A stretch of 22,544 nucleotides of DNA from Actinomycetes bacterium (GTDB lineage: Bacteria; Actinomycetota; Acidimicrobiia; Acidimicrobiales; RAAP-2). Under the pieces are notes generated by a model that was given only the letters and a program-made list of their open reading frames with translations, searched no databases and had not been told where the DNA came from. Shown here piece after piece: positions 7,396-13,633 of this stretch; the stretch's first letter is position 1, and each line of letters begins with the position of its first letter. Where the stretch lies: positions 1 through 22,544 of the forward strand of contig JAJYZN010000018.1 of NCBI GenBank assembly GCA_021799915.1, written 5' to 3'. The position numbers were made by a program, and so were the translations under genes.

Positions 7396-8142
7396 TCAGT
7401 GGGCCGGTGCGGCATTCCTGGCGCGGAGCACCAGGCGCCCGATGACGATCGACGCCTCGTAGAAGACGAGGAGCGGCACGGCCATCGCCAGCATCGAGAA
7501 CGGGTCGGAGCTGGGGGTGATGACGGCCGCCAGCGTCACCAGGGCGACGATCGCCCACCGACGCCATGACGAGAGCTGGGTGGGGGTGACGATGCCGGCC
7601 AGCTGCAAGAAGACCAAGAGGACGGGGAGCTCGAAGGTGACGCCGAAGGCCGCCATCATCAACAACAACAGGCCCACGTAGCTCGAAGGGGAGTACAGCT
7701 GGTGCAGCGACGGCCCTCCGACGGCGTCGAGGAAGCGCAGGGCTCGGGGGAACACAAGGAAGGCCACCGCCGCACCCGCCGCGAACAGCATGGTCGAGGA
7801 GGTGACGAAGGCCATCGCCCGACGCCGCTCGCGCGGGAGCAGGCCCGGCGCGACGAACCGCCATCCATGCCAGAGGATGACCGGGAGACAGATGGCCAGG
7901 GCGCTGTAGGCCGCCACCTCGACCCGGAGCGAGAGGCCGTCGAGAGGTCCGGTCACGTAGAGGTGGCACGAGTGCCCCGGCCCGAGGGCCTGACAGTAGG
8001 GAGCCAGCAAGAGTGCGAGGGTGTGGCTGTAGAGGATGAAGGCCGCGACGCTGGCCACGGTGAATACCGCCGCGACCACCAAGACCCGATGGCGAAGCTC
8101 GGACAAGTGCTCGCCCAGGGTCATCGGGTTCGGTGGTGTCAC
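7396..8142 (-). CDS. tatC: TatC, twin-arginine translocase receptor subunit
   Basis: TatC recognises twin-arginine signal peptides and forms the core of the Tat pore. The 248-aa product has the N-terminal GEHLSELRHRV motif, six predicted membrane segments, the VTGPLDGLSLRVEVAAYSAL region, the FGVTFELPV segment with the membrane-embedded Glu, and ITPSSDPFSMLAMAVPL near the end. The start is set at GTG 8142: a strong GAGGAG ribosome-binding site lies 8 nt upstream and the length is then normal. ATG 8187 and GTG 8220 are alternatives; the latter overlaps tatB by 20 nt. It lies downstream of two proteins with Tat-like signals, which are natural clients. Confidence 0.95.
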   Translation of the reverse strand: MTPPNPMTLGEHLSELRHRVLVVAAVFTVASVAAFILYSHTLALLLAPYCQALGPGHSCHLYVTGPLDGLSLRVEVAAYSALAICLPVILWHGWRFVAPGLLPRERRRAMAFVTSSTMLFAAGAAVAFLVFPRALRFLDAVGGPSLHQLYSPSSYVGLLLLMMAAFGVTFELPVLLVFLQLAGIVTPTQLSSWRRWAIVALVTLAAVITPSSDPFSMLAMAVPLLVFYEASIVIGRLVLRARNAAPAH

Positions 8143-8150
8143 CCGGCCGG

Positions 8151-8156
8151 CTCCTC
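8151..8156 (-). promoter_or_regulatory. Ribosome-binding site deciding the tatC start
   Basis: On the - strand this reads GAGGAG, 8 nt before GTG 8142. The two upstream in-frame starts have no comparable site, so this site argues for the shorter TatC. Confidence 0.6.
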
Positions 8157-8200
8157 GAAGGGCCAGGGAGTGCCAGGGAAAGCTCATGTCGTCACCGGCG

Positions 8201-8716
8201 TCAGTTGGCGCCCGGGTCACCGAACGTCATCGTCCCGGCGAGACCGGGGGATCTTGGGACCAGGATCGGGATCGAAGCGGGGACGGGGTCGTCGGTGCCG
8301 GGTCCCGAGTCGGTTCCCCTTCCCCGGGCTGCGCCGTCCACTGGAGCGTCGACCGGGCTGTCCACTGGGCCAGCGAGCGAGCCAGCGAGAGCGCCATCCG
8401 TCACGCCGTCGTCGGCCTCGGAGAGGCCGATGGACCGGTAGAGGGCCTGGCGAGGGTCGGTTGGTCCGTTGAGGAAGCTCCGAGCCCGACCGATCAGCTC
8501 GCCGGGAGCGTCGGGGAGGGAGGCCGGCACGGAATCGACCAGCGGGAGCTCGGAGACCAGGCCGGAGACTTCTCGCTGGAGCGAGCTCTGAAGGTTGCGG
8601 ACCTCGGACCACACCGACGCCACCTTGCGGGCGGCGGCCGGCAGCTTGTCGGGCCCGAGGACCACCAGGGCCACCAGGGCGATGATCGCCAGCTTGATCG
8701 GGTCGAGGGGGAGCAT
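8201..8716 (-). CDS. tatB: TatB (TatA/B family), Tat translocase subunit
   Basis: The 171-aa protein has the TatA/B layout: one short N-terminal membrane helix (KLAIIALVALVVLG), the hinge GPDKLPAAARK, an amphipathic helix (VASVWSEVRNLQSSLQREV), and a long poorly ordered tail. The length and 'LGPDKLP' sequence favour TatB over TatA. The tail is low-complexity (AGPVDSPVDAPVDG) and the DNA there carries short direct repeats. It starts 13 bp after the cupredoxin stop and precedes tatC. No separate tatA is visible in the window, so TatA must lie elsewhere or this protein serves both roles. Confidence 0.88.
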   Translation of the reverse strand: MLPLDPIKLAIIALVALVVLGPDKLPAAARKVASVWSEVRNLQSSLQREVSGLVSELPLVDSVPASLPDAPGELIGRARSFLNGPTDPRQALYRSIGLSEADDGVTDGALAGSLAGPVDSPVDAPVDGAARGRGTDSGPGTDDPVPASIPILVPRSPGLAGTMTFGDPGAN

Positions 8717-8729
8717 GACGTCGTGGCCG

Positions 8730-9242
8730 TCAGGAGACGATCAGAGTGCCGGTCATGTACTGATGGATCAGGCACAGGTACGGGTACTTCCCCGGAGCGC
8801 TAGGCGCAATGAAGGTGACCGTCTGTCCGGGTGCGATGTCACCGGTGTTGAAGACGCGGGTGGTGGACGTCAGCGTGTGGGTCACCGAGTCACGGTTGGT
8901 GACGGTGACCCGAGCCCGGGGACGTACGGTCAGGGTCGCCGGCATGAAAGAGAAGTTCTGGATGGTGATCGTGGCCGATGCGGCTCCCGAGCTCGGCGTG
9001 GCCGACTGGGTTGGCCCTGACGAGGACGCCGTCGAACATGCGCCGAGCAGCAGCCCGAGAACGGACAGGACCAGAACAGCTCCGGTGATGCGTCGGCCCC
9101 GGCGTGGTCCTCGGGGCCGGCCACGGGGCCGTCTCCGGGGCTGCGCTGGACGCTCGCCAAGCTTCGATGGAGCGGTCGAGCCGTGGCACTGCTCTGGACG
9201 GCAGCTCGAATCGGTGGAGCGGGGAAGTCGTGAGGTGGCCAT
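8730..9242 (-). CDS. Lipoprotein cupredoxin with a type-1 copper site
   Basis: This is a predicted membrane-anchored blue-copper electron carrier. The 170-aa protein has an unusually long arginine-rich N-region, a hydrophobic stretch (TGAVLVLSVLGLLLGAC) ending in a lipobox with Cys69, a Ser/Thr linker, and a plastocyanin-like domain (about 88-170). The copper ligands are visible as His122 (SVTHTL) and Cys157-x2-His160-x2-Met163 (YLCLIHQYMTGTLIV). The start at ATG 9242 has GAAAGG 6 nt upstream; earlier in-frame starts (9260, 9290) fall at the edge of or inside the 9263-9303 hairpin. It lies between the ferritin-like pair and tatBC, suggesting an envelope redox role; its partner is unknown. Confidence 0.85.
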   Translation of the reverse strand: MATSRLPRSTDSSCRPEQCHGSTAPSKLGERPAQPRRRPRGRPRGPRRGRRITGAVLVLSVLGLLLGACSTASSSGPTQSATPSSGAASATITIQNFSFMPATLTVRPRARVTVTNRDSVTHTLTSTTRVFNTGDIAPGQTVTFIAPSAPGKYPYLCLIHQYMTGTLIVS

Positions 9243-9262
9243 GGAGGGCCTTTCGGTCACGT

Positions 9263-9303
9263 CCCCACGGGCACGGCGCCGGGATGGCACCGTGCCCGTG
9301 GGG
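9263..9303 (-). terminator. Strong stem-loop between ferritin-like and cupredoxin genes
   Basis: Perfect 14-bp inverted repeats (CCCCACGGGCACGG at 9263-9276 and its complement at 9290-9303), with three more inner pairs (9278-9280/9286-9288), form a stable hairpin 24 bp after the upstream stop. There is no T-tract. It could be a GC-type terminator, a processing or stability element for the ferritin mRNA, or an attenuator of cupredoxin expression. Confidence 0.6.
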
Positions 9304-9326
9304 CGGGGGGACAGGGGATCAGCGGT

Positions 9327-10133
9327 TCAGGCTGCTTGTGTGGTGGGGTTGAAGGCCAGAGGACCCGAGGAGTTCTGGATGCCCGGGTACTCGCCCAGCA
9401 CGTAGTAGAGGATCGCCGCGTGCTGCATCTCGACCGGCTGGATGGTCGACGCCACCGCGACCGCCTTGCTGCTGTGGAGTTTGGACGCCTCGGCCTGGTA
9501 GGTCTGGGCGGCGATGTTCTCCAGCAGCAGCGCCAACTGTCCCAGCTCGGTGACGTTGGTCACTTGGGCGAACTTCTGGTTCACCGTCGGCGTGAGCGTG
9601 GGGTCGGTGACGGTCACCCGCTTTTTCCCGGCCGCCGTGAGAATGGAGTTCCAGGCCGCCGCGTGCTGGACGTGCTGTGTCCGCACGGTGACGGCGAACT
9701 GGCTGATGGCCGGAGGCACCGTGCCGAGCTTTCCGGCCTTGGCGGCGCTGATCGCTGCACCGTAGGCATACACCGCCAGGTTCTCCAAGCTCGCCGCCAG
9801 GGCCGCTACGGCGAGGTCGCCGGAGAGCTGCGCCTGAGTCGCGGATCCACTGGTGCCCGCCGAGGCACCGGCCGCTGCAGCCTTCGACGTGCTGCTCGGG
9901 GAGCTCGAACAGGCCGCGGCCAGTGCCCCGGCGCCGATGAGACCGCCCGTGCCGAGGAGGAACACCCGGCGGCTCGTGGGCTTCGTGGTGCCCGAGCGAA
10001 GGTGCTCCCTCCACTCGGCCAGACTGGCCTTCATCGCCGGCATGCCCACGTCGTGGTGGAGGGCGTCGAGGTCGCCGGTCATGCGGTGGACCTCGTCTTC
10101 GGACGCGGCCATCGGGTTCTGGTGGTCTCTCAC
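9327..10133 (-). CDS. Tat-exported ferritin-like lipoprotein (paralogue 1)
   Basis: The 268-aa protein has a 54-residue hydrophilic N-region, a twin-arginine signal SRRVFLLGTGGLIGAGALAA (Arg55-Arg56) ending in a lipobox with Cys75, a Ala/Ser linker, and a four-helix ferritin-like domain. Candidate metal ligands are Glu117 (SLENLAVYAYG), His154/His157 (TQHVQH), Glu205 (LLLENIAAQTY) and Glu235-x2-His238 (VEMQHA). It resembles actinobacterial ferritin-like domain proteins, whose activity is not established; iron handling or a diiron reaction is inferred. Its GTG start overlaps the upstream paralogue's stop by 4 nt, so the pair is coupled. Both proteins end in a related F-x-P-T-[ST]-Q-A-A segment, consistent with tandem duplication. 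Confidence 0.83.
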   Translation of the reverse strand: MRDHQNPMAASEDEVHRMTGDLDALHHDVGMPAMKASLAEWREHLRSGTTKPTSRRVFLLGTGGLIGAGALAAACSSSPSSTSKAAAAGASAGTSGSATQAQLSGDLAVAALAASLENLAVYAYGAAISAAKAGKLGTVPPAISQFAVTVRTQHVQHAAAWNSILTAAGKKRVTVTDPTLTPTVNQKFAQVTNVTELGQLALLLENIAAQTYQAEASKLHSSKAVAVASTIQPVEMQHAAILYYVLGEYPGIQNSSGPLAFNPTTQAA

Positions 10134-11002
10134 TTTACGGCTCCTTGGTTCGCAGGCGCGGCCTGGCTGGTCGGGTAGAAGGCATTGGGGAAGGCAACGT
10201 TCCCGGCCGCGGCCGGGAGCTTGGTCACGGTTGCCGGTGTCAGGGAGATGAGCTGGGGTGCACCTGCTTTCAGTAGAGCCTGAACGGCAAGGAGCACCGC
10301 GGCGTGCTGGGCCTCGACGCCCATGATGCTGGCGAAGAGGGCCTTGTTCTGCGAGCTCGACGCTTTGATGGTGTCGTTCACGTAGGTCTCGGCCGCCACG
10401 TTCTCGAGCTCGAGTGCCAGAGCCACAACGCCGAGCGCTCCCTGGGCTGCCGAGGCACCAGCCAAACTGGCTACGGCCTTTTGGACCACAGGGACGAAGA
10501 CCGGGTCAGGGTTGGTCTGGACCTTCCCGCCCAGTCCGGTGATGGCGGCATTGAACGCCTTCTCGTGCTGTGTGTGCTGGCTCCGCGTGACCTGACAGAA
10601 CTTGGTGACCACTGGATTGGCTGTGGACCCTCCGATGTAGGGAAGCGTCAGCGCCGTGGTGTAGGTGCTCACGGCCAGGACCTCGATCGACGCCGCAGTC
10701 TGGAGCATCTGGATGTCGGGCGAAGATGATGCGAAGGCCGGAGAGGCCAGCATTCCGAGGAGGAGCCCTCCACCGGCAACGCCGAGGGCCGAGGCTCCGG
10801 CCAGACTGGCTTGGAGGGAGCGACGGTGCTCGGCGGCGAACTGCTGGTTCGTCGTGACATCGCTTCGAGCTTCCATTGTGGATCCGAGCCTCCCGATCTC
10901 CACCAGTTCTTCAAGCGGTTCGGCACTGGCCCGAAGGGCGTCCGTCTGGACGTCCTGGGACTCTTCTAGGAGAGCCTTCAAGGCTCCTGGGTCTGTGGTC
11001 AC
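10130..11002 (-). CDS. Secreted ferritin-like protein with Tat-like signal (paralogue 2)
   Basis: The 290-aa protein begins with about 58 charged residues likely to be helical (ALKALLEESQDVQTDALRAS), followed by a signal with Arg60-Arg61 (HRRSLQASLAGASALG), a hydrophobic core and an SPAFAS cleavage-like site. The ferritin-like domain has Glu107 (SIEVLAVSTYT), His143-x2-His146 (SQHTQH), Glu200 (ELENVAAETY) and Glu230-x2-His233 (VEAQHA), the same pattern as its neighbour. The GTG at 11002 is preceded by AGGAGG on the - strand; the longer upstream frame has no support. It lacks the lipobox of paralogue 1, so this copy may be soluble outside the membrane while the other is anchored. Confidence 0.83.
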   Translation of the reverse strand: MTTDPGALKALLEESQDVQTDALRASAEPLEELVEIGRLGSTMEARSDVTTNQQFAAEHRRSLQASLAGASALGVAGGGLLLGMLASPAFASSSPDIQMLQTAASIEVLAVSTYTTALTLPYIGGSTANPVVTKFCQVTRSQHTQHEKAFNAAITGLGGKVQTNPDPVFVPVVQKAVASLAGASAAQGALGVVALALELENVAAETYVNDTIKASSSQNKALFASIMGVEAQHAAVLLAVQALLKAGAPQLISLTPATVTKLPAAAGNVAFPNAFYPTSQAAPANQGAVK

Positions 11003-11006
11003 TTCG

Positions 11007-11012
11007 CCTCCT
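11007..11012 (-). promoter_or_regulatory. Ribosome-binding site deciding the ferritin-like 2 start
   Basis: The - strand reads AGGAGG, 4 nt before GTG 11002. This is the clearest Shine-Dalgarno sequence on this strand and argues against the 66-codon longer upstream frame. Confidence 0.6.
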
Positions 11013-11032
11013 TGTATCGGGCTTGTATTGGG
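11011..11032. repeat. Tandem 11-bp repeat upstream of the ferritin-like pair
   Basis: Two copies of CTTGTATYGGG (11011-11021 and 11022-11032) differ at one base. On the transcribed strand each contains ATACAAG, spaced one helical turn apart. They could be overlapping -10-like elements or a regulator site; there is no clear -35. The rest of the 218-bp gap up to 11220 contains a stem-loop but no gene I can support. Confidence 0.4.
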
Positions 11033-11147
11033 TTGCTGTCGGTCAGTTGATGTGACTGGGCCACTGCCGGCGTCCGAAGACACCCTCGACTGATCTACTC
11101 GTGCCTCGCACTGTGGCTTCGCCGTTCGCCGGCACCCGGATGGAAGT

Positions 11148-11197
11148 CCCATCCCGGTACCCGACTGGTATCCGGTGCCGACGCCCGGTTGGATGGG
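11148..11197 (-). terminator. Possible stem-loop after the diiron gene
   Basis: CCCATCC (11148-11154) pairs with GGATGGG (11191-11197), and inner segments can pair further (CGGTACC with GGTATCCG, one bulge). It begins 24 bp after the diiron gene's stop on the - strand and would separate it from the ferritin pair. There is no T-tract. Confidence 0.3.
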
Positions 11198-11220
11198 CAA
11201 AGTTCACCGAGGACTTCTCC

Positions 11221-12012
11221 TCACCTGGTACGGGCCACCGCTCGGCCGAGAAGGTCCAAGCCCTCTTGGCCCGGAAGCGCGTCGATCCTCCGATCGATCC
11301 GTGCGGCCATCGACCGCCCTTCTTCGCCGTCGAAGAGATGCTGAACCAGGAATGCCACCTCGGAACGCGGCATCACCCCTGAACCGACCGGTCGCCAGAG
11401 ATGGCGAAGCGCCAGTCTGGTGAGCCGCTGATATCTCGGCTTTCCGGTGAGCCGGCGCGCTGCCTCGGATGCGTAGAAGTCGACGTGGCGGCCCTCCTGT
11501 TTCATGATGCGCTTCAGGAGCTCGGACAGGACCGGATGACCTTCGAGGGAAGCCAGGCGGGCATACCCGGCTTGGGTAGTCCACTCGTTCACTGCGCCCC
11601 AGGTCATGTGCAGCGCCACGAACGCGTCACCGGCGGTGGTCGAGAGCCCGAGCTTTGCCACCAGAGCCAGCAGGTCCCGCTTGGGGCGACGTGATCGGAG
11701 CCTGGCGATCCTCGGGGCTCCTGCCTCCTCCCCGTGAGCTTCCAGGACGCAGGCGATGGCCTCCCCGTGCCAGAGCTCTTCGTAGCTCCAGCACGAGAGG
11801 AACGCGGTGACGTCGGGATCCCTGTGGGCCGGGGTCAGCAGAAGATCACGTAGGTAGCAGACAGTGTGATGTTCGATATCGTGCATGTACCGGAGACAGC
11901 GAAGGCCCTCCGGAGAGAGCGGACGGTCCATGAACGAGCCGAAGTCGATGTCGGACGTGTCGAGCCGACCGGCTCGGGTCTTGTAGGAGTCGATGGTGGT
12001 TCGCATAGTCAT
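11221..12012 (-). CDS. Ferritin-like / acyl-ACP-desaturase-like diiron protein
   Basis: This 263-aa, mostly helical protein lacks a signal peptide and is probably cytoplasmic. It shows a diiron carboxylate pattern: Glu47 (MHDIEHHT), Glu79-x2-His82 (YEELWHGEA), Glu143 (AVNEWTTQA) and Glu173-x2-His176 (KQEGRHVDFY). That E, ExxH, E, ExxH arrangement is typical of the ferritin-like superfamily, including acyl-ACP desaturases and related oxygenases. The substrate is unknown. ATG 12012 is chosen (ATG 12006 is equally possible); the longer frame to 12102 would overlap the divergent sigma gene. It is the first - strand gene, back to back with the ECF sigma factor, which may control it. Confidence 0.75.
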   Translation of the reverse strand: MTMRTTIDSYKTRAGRLDTSDIDFGSFMDRPLSPEGLRCLRYMHDIEHHTVCYLRDLLLTPAHRDPDVTAFLSCWSYEELWHGEAIACVLEAHGEEAGAPRIARLRSRRPKRDLLALVAKLGLSTTAGDAFVALHMTWGAVNEWTTQAGYARLASLEGHPVLSELLKRIMKQEGRHVDFYASEAARRLTGKPRYQRLTRLALRHLWRPVGSGVMPRSEVAFLVQHLFDGEEGRSMAARIDRRIDALPGQEGLDLLGRAVARTR

Positions 12013-12023
12013 TGAAGGTTCCG

Positions 12024-12665
12024 ATGCCACCGAGGTTCGCGGATGATCCGGGTTTCCCTCGTCCAGACCGGACCCCGGCACCGGATACTCACTCGGTGCC
12101 ACACGTGAGAGAGCTCGGGGACGCGCAGCTGGTCGTAGCTGTCGGCCGCTTCCAGGAGGACGCCCTGGCCGAGGTGTACCGCCGGCACGGAGCGGTCGTG
12201 TACAACGTGGCCCGTCGGGTCACCGGCGACGCCGGACTGGCCGAGGACGTCACCCAGGAGGTCTTCCTCAGGCTCTGGAACCATCCCGAGCGGTTCGATC
12301 CGGCTCGCGGCACGCTGAGGTCGTACCTCCTCACGCAGTCCCACAGCCGCTCGGTCGATGTCGTGCGCTCCGAGTCAGCTCGGGCCCGCCGGGAGGAAGC
12401 AGACGTGCGGGGTGCAGTCGCTACCGGGGGCGACCTCGAGCGAGAGGTGTGGGAGTTCACGGTGGCCGATCAGGTGGGCCAGGCTCTGGCATCCCTTCCC
12501 GAAGACGAGAGGCTGCCGATCACCATGGCCTACTACGGGGGGTACACGTACCGGGAGGTGGCGACGAAGCTGTCGGAGCCCGAAGGGACGGTGAAGAGCA
12601 GGATCCGTTCGGGACTCCGACGAATGAAGCACGTATTGGACGAATTCGAGGTGAGGGAGCCATGA
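12024..12665 (+). CDS. ECF RNA polymerase sigma factor, SigK-like
   Basis: The protein (213 aa from ATG 12024) has sigma region 2 (about 47-115, with LAEDVTQEVFLRLWNHPERFDP) and region 4 (about 152-205, with the helix-turn-helix YTYREVATKLSEPEGTVKSR). Co-encoding with an RskA-type anti-sigma factor points to the SigK/SigL side of the family. ATG 12024 has GAAGG 5 nt upstream but leaves only 11 bp to the divergent diiron gene, and the first 27 residues look unconserved. GTG 12096 or 12105 would leave room for promoters and may be the true start. It overlaps the anti-sigma gene by 4 nt (ATGA). Targets are unknown. Confidence 0.92.
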   Translation: MPPRFADDPGFPRPDRTPAPDTHSVPHVRELGDAQLVVAVGRFQEDALAEVYRRHGAVVYNVARRVTGDAGLAEDVTQEVFLRLWNHPERFDPARGTLRSYLLTQSHSRSVDVVRSESARARREEADVRGAVATGGDLEREVWEFTVADQVGQALASLPEDERLPITMAYYGGYTYREVATKLSEPEGTVKSRIRSGLRRMKHVLDEFEVREP

Positions 12666-13561
12666 GTGATCGGCTGGCCGGTGACGGGCACGACGTGGTG
12701 GAGAGCCTCCTGGCCGCGTACGCACTCGATGCCGTTGATCTTGACGAGAGGGCGAAGATCGAGCACCACCTGGAGGAGTGCCCTCGCTGTAGGTCCGATG
12801 TGGACGCCTATCGAGAGCTGGCGGGATCCATGGGAACGGCGATGGCACTGGAGAGCACCGAGCCGCTTCCTTCCGGGCTGTGGGAACGGATATCAGCCGG
12901 CCTGTCGCCGGGATCGAATCGATCCCTGGGGGAATCGTCGGTCTCCGGGATGGTCCCGATGCCGAAGCTGTCGCTCCACTCGAGAGCGGAAGCCCCATCC
13001 CCCACTCGCCCGTGGGAGGGGCAAGCGGCGACGGGCACGGAGCCCCCGAGCCTTTCGGGCGCGGACCGATGGAGGGGAAGGCGAACTGCTCGGATCGTCG
13101 GGGCGCTGGCCCTCGCGGCGTCGGTGGCGGCCATCGCCGTTCTCGGCGTACAACTCTCCCGGGTCAACGGACAGCTCTCGCAGACCAAGGCCGCGCTGGC
13201 TCAACGCGGTCCGACGGCGAGCGTCGAGGCGGCCCTGTCGACCCCCGGTCACCGGATCGTGCACATGACGACCCCCGATGGCGTTCAATTGGCCGAATTC
13301 GTGGTCGTCCCGAGCGGTCAGGGCTACATGCTCTCGTCGAAGATGCCTGCCATTCCCGACGACGAGACGTACCAGCTCTGGGGCATCATCGCCGGACAAC
13401 CGATCTCCCTGGGCCTCCTCGGGCACCAGCCCCGGCATGCGGGTTTCACCGTCTCTTCGCTCCTCACCCCGTCTGCCCTGGCCATCACCGTCGAGCCGGC
13501 TGGGGGTGTGGCCACTCCGGACCGAGCACCTGTGGCCTCCGGTAGCTTGCCGACCGCCTGA
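12662..13561 (+). CDS. RskA-like membrane anti-sigma factor with zinc finger
   Basis: The 299-aa protein holds its sigma factor inactive at the membrane until signalled. The N-terminal anti-sigma domain has the zinc pattern His36-x3-Cys40-x2-Cys43 (HHLEECPRCRSD), a proline-rich cytosolic linker follows, then one membrane helix (about 144-166, ARIVGALALAASVAAIAVLG) and an outer domain resembling the RskA C-terminal domain (YQLWGIIAGQPISLGLL; ALAITVEPAGG near the end). GAGGGAG sits 2 nt before ATG 12662, and the ATGA overlap with the sigma gene supports equimolar production. Release by regulated proteolysis is known for RskA and only inferred here. Confidence 0.9.
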   Translation: MSDRLAGDGHDVVESLLAAYALDAVDLDERAKIEHHLEECPRCRSDVDAYRELAGSMGTAMALESTEPLPSGLWERISAGLSPGSNRSLGESSVSGMVPMPKLSLHSRAEAPSPTRPWEGQAATGTEPPSLSGADRWRGRRTARIVGALALAASVAAIAVLGVQLSRVNGQLSQTKAALAQRGPTASVEAALSTPGHRIVHMTTPDGVQLAEFVVVPSGQGYMLSSKMPAIPDDETYQLWGIIAGQPISLGLLGHQPRHAGFTVSSLLTPSALAITVEPAGGVATPDRAPVASGSLPTA

Positions 13562-13597
13562 ACCCACGGCTGGCGCACCACTTGGCCCAGACTGGGA

Positions 13598-13615
13598 GTG
13601 AGCGGAGCGGCTCAC
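13598..13615. promoter_or_regulatory. Inverted repeat at the EthD-like gene promoter
   Basis: GTGAGC-N6-GCTCAC is a perfect 6-bp inverted repeat lying where the -35 region of the next promoter would be. It could be an operator, or a small terminator hairpin for the sigma/anti-sigma operon that ends 36 bp upstream. Confidence 0.3.
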
Positions 13616-13621
13616 GAATGT

Positions 13622-13627
13622 TACGGT
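13622..13627 (+). promoter_or_regulatory. -10 element of a putative leaderless promoter
   Basis: TACGGT fits TANNNT, carries an extended-10 TG one base upstream (TGtTACGGT), and ends exactly 6 nt before ATG 13634, with no Shine-Dalgarno between. Confidence 0.5.
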
Positions 13628-13633
13628 GCCAAG

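Noticed and set aside
8338..8400. Short direct repeats (GTCCACTGG, GCCAGCGAG) considered as a mobile-element footprint
   Set aside because: They encode the low-complexity PVDSPVDAPVDG tail of TatB; no transposase or target duplication is present.
7702..8472. + strand frames over tatC and tatB
   Set aside because: Charged low-complexity shadows; TatC and TatB motifs are clear on the - strand.
9336..10178. + strand 280-codon frame over ferritin-like 1
   Set aside because: Arg/Gly/Leu-rich shadow; the - strand frame has a Tat signal, lipobox and metal ligands.
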